Source: Sipunculus nudus
Lineage: Eukaryota > Annelida > Sipuncula > Golfingiida > Sipunculidae
Length of the DNA: 64,000 nt
Reading direction: 5' to 3'
Assembly: GCA_026874595.1 (NCBI GenBank)
Contig: CM049315.1
Span: 2,486,501-2,550,500 of the forward strand
Position 1 is the stretch's first letter. Each line of letters opens with the position of its first letter. The position numbers and the translations under genes are program-made. The notes beneath the pieces are model-generated. The model had not been told where the DNA came from and made no database searches. It saw only the letters and a program-made list of their open reading frames with translations. This document shows, piece by piece, positions 35,770 to 49,160 of this stretch.

Positions 35770-38700
35770 ATCCTTTGGATCATGTATCAATCTGGTCAGA
35801 ATGTCTTGACCATTCTAAGGACACAGTCATAGAGTATATAACTGGTGTGCTGGAAGAAGTCTCAGATCCTTTGGATCATGTATCAATTTGGTGAGAATGT
35901 CTTGACCATTCTAAGGACACAGTCATAGCGTATATAACTGGTGTGCTGGAGGAAGTCTCAGATCCTTTAGATCATGTATGTATCTGGTCAGATTGTCTTG
36001 ACCATTCTAAGGACACACTGATAACGTATATAACTGGTGTGTTGGAGGAAGTCTCAGATCTTTTGGATCATGTATCAATCTGGTCTGAATGTCTTGACCA
36101 TTCTAAGGACACAGTGATAGCGTATATAACTGGTGTGCTGGAGGAAGTCTCAGATCCTTTGGATCATGTATCAATCTGGTCAGAATGTCTTGACCATTCT
36201 AAGGACACAGTCATAGCGTATATAACTGGTGTGCTGGAGGAAGTCTCAGATCCTTTGGATCATGTATCAATCTGGTCAGAATGTCTTGACCATTTTAAGA
36301 ACACAGTCATAGCGTATATAACTGGTGTGCTGCTGGAGGAAGTCTCAGATCCTTTGGATCATGTATCAATCTGGTCAGAATGTCTTGACCATTCTAAGGA
36401 CACAGTCATAATGTATATAACTGGTGTGCTGGAGGAAGTCTCAGATCCTTTGGATCATGTATCAATCTGGTCAGAATGTCTTGACCATTCTAAGGACACA
36501 GTCATAGCGTATATAACTGGTGTGCTGGAGGAAGTCTCAGATCCTTAGGAGTATGTATGTATCTGGTCAGAATGTCTTGACCATTCTAAGGACACACTGA
36601 TAACGTATATAACTGGTGTGCTGGAGGAAGTCTGAGATCCTTTGGATCATGTATCAATCTGGTCAGATTGTCTTGACCATTCTAAGGACACAGTCATAGC
36701 GTATATGACTGGTGTGCTGGAGGAAGTCTCAGATCCTTTGGAGCATGTATGTATCTGGTCAGATTGTCTTGACCATTCTAAGGACACAGTCATAGCGTAT
36801 ATAACTGTTGTGCTGGAGGAAGTCTCAGATCCTTTGAAACATGTATCAATCTGGTCAGACTGTCTTGACCATTCTAAGGACACAGTCATAGCGTATATAA
36901 CTGGTATGCTGGAGGAAGTCTCAGATCCTTAGGAGTATGTATGTATCTGGTCAAAATGTCTTGACCATTCTAAGGACACACTGATAACGTATATAACTGG
37001 TGTGCTGGAGGAAGTCTCAGATCCTTTGGATCATGTATCAATCTGGTCAGAATGTCTTGACCATTCTAAGGACACAGTCATAGCGTATATAACTGGTGTG
37101 CTGGAGGAAGTCTCAGATCCTTTGGATCAGGTATGTATCTGGTCAGATTGTCTTGACCATTCTAAGGACACAGCTATGGCGTATATGACTGGTGTGCTGG
37201 AGGAAGTCTCAGATCCTTTGGAGCATGTATGTATCTGGTCAGATTGTCTTGACCATTCGAAGGACACAGTCATCGCGTATATAACTGGTGTGCTGGAGTA
37301 AGTCTCAGATCCTTTGGATCATGTATCTATCTAGTCAGATTGTCTTGACCATTCTAAGGACACAGTGATAACGTATATAACTGGTGTACTGGAGGAAGTC
37401 TCAGATCCTTTGGAGAATGTATGTATCTGGTCAGATTGTCTTGACCATTCTAAGGACACAGTCATAGCGTATATAACTAGTGTACTGGAGGAAGTCGCAG
37501 ATCCTTTGGAGCATGTATGTATCTGGTCAGATTGTCTTGACCATTCTAAAAACACAGTGATAGCGTATATAACTGGTGTACTGGAGGAAGTCTCAGATCC
37601 TTTGGATCATGTATGTATCTCGTCAGATTGTCTTGACCATCCTAAGGACACAGTAATAGCGTATATAACTGGTGTACTGGAGGAAGTCTCAGATCCTTTG
37701 GATCATGTATGTTTCTGGTCAGATTGTCTTGACCATTCTAAGGACACACTGATAACGTATATCTGGTGTGCTGGAGGAAGTCTCAGATCCTTTGGATCAT
37801 GTATCAATCTGGTCACAATGTCTTGACCATTCTATGGACACAGTCATAGCGTATATAACTGGTGTGCTGGAGGGAGTCTCTGATCCTTTGGATCATGTAT
37901 GTATCTGGTCAGATTGTCTTGACCATTCTAAAGACACAGTCATAGCGTATATAACTGGTCTGCTGGAGGAAGTCTCAGATCCTTAGGAGTATGTATGTAT
38001 CTGGTCAGATTGTCTTGACCATTCTAAGGACAAAGTCATAGCGTATATAACTGGTGTGCTGGAGGAAGTCTCAGATCCTTAGGAGTATGTATGTATCTGG
38101 TCAGATTGTCTTGACCATTCTAAGGACACAATCATCGCGTATATAACTAGTGTGCTGCAGGAAGTCTCAGATCCTTTGGATCATGTATCAATCTGGTCAG
38201 AATGTCTTGACCATTCTAAGGACACAGTCATAGCGTATATAACTGGTGTGCTGGAGGAAGTCTCAGATCCTTTGGATCATGTATCAATCTGGTCAGAATG
38301 TCTTGACCATTCTAAGGACACAGTGATAGCGTATATAACTGGTGTGCTGGAGGAAGTCTCAGATCCTTTGGATCATGTATCAATCTGGTCAGATTGTCTT
38401 GACCATTCTAAGGACACAGTCATAGCGTATATAACTGGTGTGCTGGAGGAAGTCTCAGATCATTTGGATCATGTATCAATCTGGTCAGAATGTCTTGACC
38501 ATTCTAAGGACACAGTCATAGCGTATATAACTGTTGTCCTGGAGGAAGTCTCAGATCCTTTGGATCATGTATCAATCTGGTCAGAATGTCTTGACCATTC
38601 TAAGGACACAGTCATAGCGTATATAACTGGTGTGCTGGAGGAAGTCTCAGATCCTTTAGATAATGTATGTATCTGGTCAGATTGTCTTGACCATTCTAAG

Positions 38701-41700
38701 GACACACTGATAACGTATATAACTGGTGTGTTGGAGGAAGTCTCAGATCCTTTGGATCATGTATCAATTTGGTCAGAATGTCTTGACCATTCTAAGGACC
38801 CAGTCATAGCGTATATAACTGGTCTGCTGGCGGAAGTCTCAGATCCCTTGGATCATGTATCAATCTGGTCAGAATGTCTTGACCATTCTAAGGACACAGT
38901 CATAGCGTATATAACTGGTGTGCTGGAGGAAGTCTCAGATCCTTTGGATCATGTATCAATCTGGTCAGAATGTCTTGACTATTCTAAGGACACAGTCATA
39001 GCGTATATAACTGGTGTGCTGGAGGAAGTCTCATATCCTTAGGAGTATGTATGTATCTGGTCAGAATGTCTTGACCATTCTAAGGACACACTGATAACGT
39101 ATATCTGGTGTGCTGGAGGAAGTCTCAGATCCTTTGGATCATGTATCAATCTGGTCACAATGTCTTGACCATTCTATGGACACAGTCATAGCGTATATAA
39201 CTGGTGTGCTGGAGGGAGTCTCTGATCCTTTGGATCATGTATGTATCTGGTCAGAATGTCTTGACCATTCTAAGGACACAGTCATAGCGTATATAACCGG
39301 TGTGCTGGAGGAAGTCTCAGATCCTTAGGAGTATGTATGTATCTGGTCAGATTGTCTTGACCATTCTAAGGACACAGTGATAGCGTATATAACTGGTGTA
39401 CTGGAGGAAGTCTCAGATCCTTCGGATCATGTATGTATTGTATGTATCTGGTCAGATTGTCTTGACCATTCTAAGGACACAGAGATAGCGTATATAACTG
39501 GTGTACTGGAGGAAGTCTCAGATCCTTTGGATCATGTATGCATCTGGTCAGATTGTCTTGACCATTCTAAGGACACAGTCATAGCGTATATAATTGGTGT
39601 GCTGGAGGAAGTCTCAGATCCTTTGGATCATGTATGTATCTGGTCAGATTGTCTTGACCATTCTAAGGACACATTCATAGCGTATATAACTGGTGTGCTG
39701 GAGGAAGTCTCAGATCCTTTGGATCATGTATCAATCTGGTCAGATTGTCTTGACCATTCTAAGGACACAGTCATAGCGTATATAACTGGTGTGCTGGAGG
39801 AAGTCTCAGATCATTTGGATCATGTATCAATCTGGTCAGAATGTCTTAACCATTCTAAGGACACAGTCATAGCGTATATAACTGTTGTCCTGGAGGACGT
39901 CTCGGATCCTTTGGATCATGTATCAATCTGGTCAGAATGTCTTGACCATTCTAAGGACACAGTCATAGCGTATATAACTGGTGTGCTGGAGGAAGTCTCA
40001 GATCCTTTAGATCATGTATGTATCTGGTCAGATTGTCTTGACCATTCTAAGGACACACTGATAACGTATATAACTGGTGTGTTGGAGGAAGTCTCAGATC
40101 CTTTGGATCATGTATCAATTTGGTCAGAATGTCTTGACCATTCTAAGGACCCAGTCATAGCGTATATAACTGGTGTGCTGGCGCAAGTCTCAGATCCTTT
40201 GGATCATGTATCAATCTGGTCAGAATGTCTTGACCATTCTAAGGACACAGTCATAGCGTATATAACCGATGTGCTGGAGGAAGTCTCAGATCCTTAGGAG
40301 TATGTATGTATCTGGTCAGATTGTCTTGACCATTCTAAGGACACAGTGATAGTGTATATAACTGGTGTACTGGAGGAAGTCTCAGATCCTTATTATCATG
40401 TATGTATTGTATGTATCTGGTCAGATTGTCTTGACCATTCTAAGGACACAGAGATAGCGTATATAACTGGTGTACTGGAGGAAGTCTCAGATCCTTTGGA
40501 TCATGTATGCATCTGGTCAGATTGTCTTGACCATTCTAAGGACACAGTCATAGCGTATATAACTGGTGTGCTGGAGGAAGTCTCAGATCCTTTGGATCAT
40601 GTATGTATCTGGTCAGATTGTCTTGACCATTCTAAGGACACAGTCATAGCGTATATAACTGGTGTGCTGGAGGAAGTCTCAGATCCTTAGAAGTATGTAT
40701 GTATCTGGTAAGATTGTCTTGCCCATTCTAAGGACACAGTCATAGGGTATATAACTGGTGTGCTGGAGGAAGTCTCAGATCCTTTGGATCATGTATGTAT
40801 CTGGTCAGATTGTCTTGACCATTCTAAGGACACAGTCATAGCGTATATAACTGGTGTGATGGAGGAAGTCTCAGATCCTTTGGATCATGTATGTATATGG
40901 TCAGATTATCTTGACCATTCTAAGTACACTGTGAGAGCGTATATAACTGGTGTGCTGGAGGAAGTCTCAGATCCTTTGGATCATGTATGTATCTGGTTAG
41001 ATTGTTTTGACCATTCTAAGGACACAGTGATAGCGTTTATAACTGGTGTGCTGGAGGAAGTCTCAGATCCTTAGGAGTATGTATGTATCTGGTCAGATTG
41101 TCTTGACCATTCTAAGGACACAGTCATAGCGTATATAACTGGTGTGCTGGAGGAAGTCTCAGATCCTTTGGATCATGTATGTATCTGGTCAGATTGTTTT
41201 GACCATTCTGAGGACACAGTGATAGCGTTTATAACTGGTGTGCTGGAGGAAGTCTCAGATCCTTAGGAGTATGTATGTATCTTGTCAGATTGTCTTGACC
41301 ATTCTAAGGACACAGTCATAAAGTATATAACTGGTGTGCTGGAGGAAGTCTCAGATCCTTTGGATCATGTATGTATCTGGTCAGATTGTCTTGACCATTC
41401 TAAGGACACAGTCATAGCGTATATAACTAGTGTGCTGGAGGAAGTCTCAGATCCTTTGGATCATATATCAATCTGGTCAGAATGTCTTGACCATTCTAAG
41501 GACACAGTCATAGCGTATATAACTGGTGTGCTGGAGGAAGTCTCAGATCCTTTGGATCATGTATCAATCTGGTCAGAATGTCTTGACCATTCTAAGGACA
41601 CAGTGATAGCGTATATAACTGGTGTGCTGGAGGAAGTCTCAGATCCTTTGGATCATGTATGTATCTGGTCAGATTGTCTTGACCATTCTAAGGACACATT

Positions 41701-42327
41701 CATAGCGTATATAACTGGTGTGCTGGAGGAAGTCTCAGATCCTTTGGATCATGTATCAATCTGGTCAGATTGTCTTGACCATTCTAAGGACACAGTCATA
41801 GCGTATATAACTGGTGTGCTGGAGGAAGTCTCAGATCATTTGGATCATGTATCAATCTGGTCAGAATGTCTTAACCATTCTAAGGACACAGTCATAGCGT
41901 ATATAACTGTTGTCCTGGAGGAAGTCTCAGATCCTTTAGATCATGTATCAATATGGTCAGAATGTCTTGACCATTCTAAGGACACAGTCATAGCGTATAT
42001 AACTGGTGTGCTGGAGGAAGTCTCAGATCCTTTAGATCATGTATGTATCTGGTCAGATTGTCTTGACCATTCTAAGGACACACTGATAACGTATATAACT
42101 GGTGTGTTGGAGGAAGTCTGAGATCCTTTGGATCATGTATCAATTTGGTCAGAATGTCTTGACCATTCTAAGGACACAGTCATAGCGTATATAACTGGTG
42201 TGCTGGAGGGAGTCTCTGATCCTTTGGATCATGTATGTATCTGGTCAGATTGTCTTGACCATTCTAAGGACACAGTCATAGCGTATATAACTGGTGTGCT
42301 GGAGGAAGTCTCAGATCCTTTGGATCA
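35770..42327 (+). repeat. 6,545-bp 68-mer HOR, copy 2
   Basis: A direct tandem copy of 29,225-35,769. The copy 1/copy 2 junction lies in a GTATCAATC unit near 35,785, which leads into GTCATAGAGTATA just as copy 1 does. Right of 42,327 the match ends where this copy has GTATGTATATGG. Private bases here: CTGGTCAG near 38,675, CCGATG near 40,267, GATTATC near 40,916 and CTAAGTACACTG near 40,922. Confidence 0.93.
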
Positions 42328-43239
42328 TGTATGTATATGGTCAGATTGTCTTGACCATTCTAAGGACAAAGTCATAGCGTATATAACTGGTGTGCTGGAG
42401 GAAGTCTCAGATCCTTAGGAGTATGTATGTATCTGGTCAGATTGTCTTGACCATTCTAAGGACACAGTCATAGCGTATATAACTGGTGTGCTGGAGGAAG
42501 TCTCAGACCCTTTGAATCATGTATCAATCTGGTCAGAATGTCTTGACCATTCTAACGACACAGTCATAGCGTATATAACTGGTGTGCTGGAGGAAGTCTC
42601 AGATCCTTTGGATCATGTATCAATCTGGTCAGAATGTCTTGACCATTCTAAGGACACAGTCATAGCGTATATAACCGGTGTGCTGGAGGAAGTCTCAGAT
42701 CCTTAGGAGTATGTATGTATCTGGTCAGATTGTCTTGACCATTCTAAGGACACAGTGATAGCGTATATAACTGGTGTACTGGAGGAAGTCTCAGATCCTT
42801 TGGGTCATGTATGTATTGTATGTATCTTGTCAGATTGTCTTGACCATTCTAAGGACACAGAGATAGCGTATATAACTGGTGTACTGGAGGAAGTCTCAGA
42901 TCCTTTGGATCATGTATGCATCTGGTCAGATTGTCTTGACCATTCTAAGGACACAGTCATAGCGTATATAACTGGTGTGCTGGAGGAAGTCTCAGATCCT
43001 TTGGATCATGTATGTATCTGGTCAGATTGTCTTGACCATTCTAAGGACACAGTCATAGCGTATATAACTGGTGTGCTGGAGGAAGTCTCAGATCCATAGA
43101 AGTATGTATGTATCTGGTCAGATTGTCTTGCCCATTCTAAGGACACAGTCATAGGGTATATAACTGGTGTGCTGGAGGAAGTCTCAGATCCTTTGGATCA
43201 TGTATGTATCTGGTCAGATTGTCTTGACCATTCTAAGGA

Positions 43240-46200
43240 CACAGTCATAGCGTATATAACTGGTGTGATGGAGGAAGTCTCAGATCCTTTTGATCATGTA
43301 TGTATATGGTCAGATTGTCTTGACCATTCTAAGGACACTGTGAGAGCGTATATAACTGGTGTGCTGGAGGAAGTCTCAGATCCTTTGGATCATGTATGTA
43401 TCTGGTCAGATTGTTTTGACCATTCTAAGGACACAGTGATAGCGTTTATAACTGGTGTGCTGGAGGAAGTCTCAGATCCTTAGGAGTATGTATGTATCTG
43501 GTCAGATTGTCTTGACCATTCTAAGGACACAGTCATAGCGTATATAACTGGTGTGCTGGAGGAAGTCTCAGATCCTTTGGATCATGTATGTATCTGGTCA
43601 GATTGTTTTGACCATTCTAAGGACACAGTGATAGCGTATATAACTGGTGTGCTTGAGGAAGTCTCAGATCCTTAGGAGTATGTATGTATCTGGTCAGATT
43701 GTCTTGACCATACTAAGGACACAGTGATAGTGTATATATCTGGTGTGCTGGAGGAAGTCTCAGATCCTTTGGATCATGTATGTATCTGGTCAGATTGTCT
43801 TGACCATTCTAAGGACACAGTCATAGCGTATATAACTGGTGTACTGGAGGAAGTCTCAGATCCTTTGGATCATGTATGTATATGGTCAGATTGTCTTGAC
43901 CATTCTAAGTACACTGTGAGAGCGTACATAACTGGTGTGCTGGAGGAAGTCTCAGATCCTTTGGATCATGTATGTATCTGGTCAGATTGTTTTGACCATT
44001 CCAAGGACACATTGATAACGTATATAACTTGTGTGCTGGAGGAAGTCTCAGATCCTTTGGATCATGTATCAATCTGGTCAGAATGTCTTGACCATTCTAA
44101 GGACACAGTGATAGCGTATATAACTTGTGTGCTGGAGGAAGTCTCAGATCCTTTGGATCATGTATCAATCTGGTCAGAATGTCTTGACCATTCTAAGGAC
44201 ACAGTGATAACGTATATAACTTGTGTGCTGGAGGAAGTCTCAGATCCTTTGGATCATGTATCAATCTGGTCAGAATGTCTTGACCATTCTAAGGATACAG
44301 TCATAGCGTATATAACTGGTGTGCTGGAGGAAGTCCCAGATCCTTTGGATCATGTATCAATATGGTCAGAATGTCTTGACCATTCTAAGGACACAGTCAT
44401 AGCGTATATAACAGGTGTGCTGGAGGAAGTCTCAGATCCTGAGGAGCAGGTCTGTATCTGGTCAGATTGTCTTGACCATTCTAAGGACACAGTGATAGCG
44501 TATATAACTGGTGTGCTGGAGGAAGTCTCAGATCCTTTGGATCATGTATGTATCTGGTCAGATTGTCTTGACCATTCTAAGGACACAGTGATAGCGTATA
44601 TAACTGGTGTACTGGAGGAAGTCTCAGATCCTTTGGATCATGTATGTATTGTATGTATCTGGTCAGATTGTCTTGACCATTCTAAGGACACAGTGATAGC
44701 GTATATAACTGGTGTGCTGGAGGAAGTCTCAGATCCTTTGGATCATGTATGTATCTGGTCCGATTGTCTTGACCTTTCTAAGGACACAGTCATAGCGTAT
44801 ATAACTGGTGTGCTGGAGGAAGTCTCAGATCCTTAGAAGTATGTATGTATCTGGTCAGATTGTCTTGCCCATTCTAAGGACACAGTCATAGGGTATATAA
44901 CTGGTGTGCTGGAGGAAGTCTCAGATCCTTTGGATCATGTATGTATCTGGTCAGATTGTCTTGACCATTCTAAGGACACAGTCATAGCGTATATAACTGG
45001 TGTGCTGGAGGAAGTCTCAGATCCTTTGGATCATGTATGTATATGGTCAGATTGTCTTGACCATTCTAAGGACACTGTGAGAGCGTACATAATTGGTGTG
45101 CTGGAGGAAGTCTCAGATCCTTTGGATCATGTATGTATCTGGTCAGATTGTTTTGACCATTCTAAGGACACAGTGATAGCGTTTATAACTGGTGTGCTGG
45201 AGGAAGTCTCAGATCCTTAGGAGTATGTATGTATCTGGTCAGATTGTCTTGACCATTCTAAGGACACAGTCATAGCGTATATAACTGGTGTGCTGGAGGA
45301 AGTCTCAGATCCTTTGGATCATGTATGTATCTGGTCAGATTGTCTTGACCATTCTAAGGACACAGTCATAGCGTATATAACTAGTGTGCTGGAGGAAGTC
45401 TCAGATCCTTTGGATCATGTATCAATCTGGTCAGAATGTCTTGACCATTCTAAGGACACAGTCATAGCGTATATAACTGGTGTGCTGGAGGAAGTCTCAG
45501 ATCCTTTGGATCATGTATCAATCTGGTCAGAATGTCTTGACCATTCTAAGGACACAGTGATAGCGTATATAACTGGTGTGCTGGAGGAAGTCTCAGATCC
45601 TTTGGATCATGTATGTATCTGGTCAGATTGTCTTGACCATTCTAAGGACACATTCATAGCGTATATAACTGGTGTGCTGGGGGAAGTCTCAGATCCTTTC
45701 GATCATGTATCAATCTGGTCAGATTGTCTTGACCATTCTAAGGACACAGTCATAGCGTATATAACTGGTGTGCTGGAGGAAGTCTCAGATCCTTTGGATC
45801 ATGTATGTATATGGTCAGATTGTCTTGACCATTCTAAGGACACTGTGAGAGCGTACATAACTGGTGTGCTGGAGGAAGTCTCAGATCCTTTGGATCATGT
45901 ATGTATCTGGTCAGATTGTTTTGACCATTCTAAGGACACAGTGATAGCGTTTATAACTGGTGTGCTGGAGGAAGTCTCAGATCCTTAGGAGTATGTATGT
46001 ATCTGGTCAGATTGTCTTGACCATTCTAAGGACACAGTGATAACGTATATAACTTGTGTGCTGGAGGAAGTCTCAGATCCTTTGGATCATGTATCAATCT
46101 GGTCAGAATGTCTTGACCATTCTAAGGATACAGTCATAGCGTATATAACTGGGGTGCTGGAGGAAGTCCCAGATCCTTTGGATCATGTATCAATATGGTC

Positions 46201-46617
46201 AGAATGTCTTGACCATTCTAAGGACACAGTCATAGCGTATATAACAGGTGTGCTGGAGGAAGTCTCAGATCCTGAGGAGCAGGTCTGTATCTGGTCAGAT
46301 TGTCTTGACCATTCTAAGGACACAGTGATAGCGTATATAACTGGTGTGCTGGAGGAAGTCTCAGATCCTTTGGATCATGTATGTATCTGGTCAGATTGTC
46401 TTGACCATTCTAAGGACACAGTGATAGCGTATATAACTGGTGTACTGGAGGAAGTCTCAGATCCTTTGGATCATGTATGTATTGTATGTATCTGGTCAGA
46501 TTGTCTTGACCATTCTAAGGACACAGTGATAGCGTATATAACTGGTGTGCTGGAGGAAGTCTCAGATCCTTTGGATCATGTATGTATCTGGTCAGATTGT
46601 CTTGACCATTCTAAGGA
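43240..46617 (+). repeat. 3,378-bp 35-mer HOR, copy 1
   Basis: Marker units from the CTTTTGATCATG unit (near 43,288) onward recur at +3,378 bp (35 x 96 + 18, with two +9 units at 44,641 and 46,474). This copy contains a hybrid near 45,780. There a GTCATAGCG unit that elsewhere leads into GATCATTTGG instead leads into the GTATATGG/CTGTGAGAGCG unit, re-entering an earlier phase of the array. Confidence 0.85.
43724..44836 (+). other. Open stretch of 370 codons, repeated at 47,102-48,214
   Basis: Eleven to twelve monomers read open because they include the stop-free GAGGAGCAGGTC cassette and a +9 unit but none of the stop cassettes. The 3,378-bp duplication carries an equally long copy, with a proline-to-arginine change near 47,718. 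There is no ATG start in frame. It ends at the TAG of CCTTAGAAG. Repeated preservation here is explained by recent duplication, not by selection. Confidence 0.22.
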
Positions 46618-49160
46618 CACAGTCATAGCGTATATAACTGGTGTGATGGAGGAAGTCTCAGATCCTTTTGATCATGTATGTATATGGTCAGATTGTCTTG
46701 ACCATTCTAAGGACACTGTGAGAGCGTATATAACTGGTGTGCTGGAGGAAGTCTCAGATCCTTTGGATCATGTATGTATCTGGTCAGATTGTTTTGACCA
46801 TTCTAAGGACACAGTGATAGCGTTTATAACTGGTGTGCTGGAGGAAGTCTCAGATCCTTAGGAGTATGTATGTATCTGGTCAGATTGTCTTGACCATTCT
46901 AAGGACACAGTCATAGCGTATATAACTGGTGTGCTGGAGGAAGTCTCAGATCCTTTGGATCATGTATGTATCTGGTCAGATTGTTTTGACCATTCTAAGG
47001 ACACAGTGATAGCGTATATAACTGGTGTGCTTGAGGAAGTCTCAGATCCTTAGGAGTATGTATGTATCTGGTCAGATTGTCTTGACCATACTAAGGACAC
47101 AGTGATAGTGTATATATCTGGTGTGCTGGAGGAAGTCTCAGATCCTTTGGATCATGTATGTATCTGGTCAGATTGTCTTGACCATTCTAAGGACACAGTC
47201 ATAGCGTATATAACTGGTGTACTGGAGGAAGTCTCAGATCCTTTGGATCATGTATGTATATGGTCAGATTGTCTGGACCATTCTAAGTACACTGTGAGAG
47301 CGTACATAACTGGTGTGCTGGAGGAAGTCTCAGATCCTTTGGATCATGTATGTATCTGGTCAGATTGTTTTGACCATTCCAAGGACACATTGATAACGTA
47401 TATAACTTGTGTGCTGGAGGAAGTCTCAGATCCTTTGGATCATGTATCAATCTGGTCAGAATGTCTTGACCATTCTAAGGACACAGTGATAGCGTATATA
47501 ACTTGTGTGCTGGAGGAAGTCTCAGATCCTTTGGATCATGTATCAATCTGGTCAGAATGTCTTGACCATTCTAAGGACACAGTGATAACGTATATAACTT
47601 GTGTGCTGGAGGAAGTCTCAGATCCTTTGGATCATGTATCAATCTGGTCAGAATGTCTTGACCATTCTAAGGATACAGTCATAGCGTATATAACTGGTGT
47701 GCTGGAGGAAGTCCCAGATCGTTTGGATCATGTATCAATATGGTCAGAATGTCTTGACCATTCTAAGGACACAGTCATAGCGTATATAACAGGTGTGCTG
47801 GAGGAAGTCTCAGATCCTGAGGAGCAGGTCTGTATCTGGTCAGATTGTCTTGACCATTCTAAGGACACAGTGATAGCGTATATAACTGGTGTGCTGGAGG
47901 AAGTCTCAGATCCTTTGGATCATGTATGTATCTGGTCAGATTGTCTTGACCATTCTAAGGACACAGTGATAGCGTATATAACTGGTGTACTGGAGGAAGT
48001 CTCAGATCCTTTGGATCATGTATGTATTGTATGTATCTGGTCAGATTGTCTTGACCATTCTAAGGACACAGTGATAGCGTATATAACTGGTGTGCTGGAG
48101 GAAGTCTCAGATCCTTTGGATCATGTATGTATCTGGTCCGATTGTCTTGACCTTTCTAAGGACACAGTCATAGCGTATATAACTGGTGTGCTGGAGGAAG
48201 TCTCAGATCCTTAGAAGTATGTATGTATCTGGTCAGATTGTCTTGCCCATTCTAAGGACACAGTCATAGGGTATATAACTGGTGTGCTGGAGGAAGTCTC
48301 AGATCCTTTGGATCATGTATGTATCTGGTCAGATTGTCTTGACCATTCTAAGGACACAGTCATAGCGTATATAACTGGTGTGCTGGAGGAAGTCTCAGAT
48401 CCTTTGGATCATGTATGTATATGGTCAGATTGTCTTGACCATTCTAAGGACACTGTGAGAGCGTACATAATTGGTGTGCTGGAGGAAGTCTCAGATCCTT
48501 TGGATCATGTATGTATCTGGTCAGATTGTTTTGACCATTCTAAGGACACAGTGATAGCGTTTATAACTGGTGTGCTGGAGGAAGTCTCAGATCCTTAGGA
48601 GTATGTATGTATCTGGTCAGATTGTCTTGACCATTCTAAGGACACAGTCATAGCGTATATAACTGGTGTGCTGGAGGAAGTCTCAGATCCTTTGGATCAT
48701 GTATGTATCTGGTCAGATTGTCTTGACCATTCTAAGGACACAGTCATAGCGTATATAACTAGTGTGCTGGAGGAAGTCTCAGATCCTTTGGATCATGTAT
48801 CAATCTGGTCAGAATGTCTTGACCATTCTAAGGACACAGTCATAGCGTATATAACTGGTGTGCTGGAGGAAGTCTCAGATCCTTTGGATCATGTATCAAT
48901 CTGGTCAGAATGTCTTGACCATTCTAAGGACACAGTGATAGCGTATATAACTGGTGTGCTGGAGGAAGTCTCAGATCCTTTGGATCATGTATGTATCTGG
49001 TCAGATTGTCTTGACCATTCTAAGGACACATTCATAGCGTATATAACTGGTGTGCTGGGGGAAGTCTCAGATCCTTTCGATCATGTATCAATCTGGTCAG
49101 ATTGTCTTGACCATTCTAAGGACACAGTCATAGCGTATATAACTGGTGTGCTGGAGGAAG
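46618..49160 (+). repeat. 3,378-bp 35-mer HOR, copy 2 (partial)
   Basis: It matches 43,240-45,780 at a 3,378-bp shift, including GACCATACTAAGG, CTAAGTACACTG, the three ATAACTTGTGTG units and the CCTGAGGAGCAGGTC unit. It leaves homology near 49,160, where it continues through GATCATTTGGATC instead of the copy 1 hybrid. From about 47,558 it is also the start of the long segmental duplication. A private change is CAGATCGTTTGG near 47,718. Confidence 0.83.
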
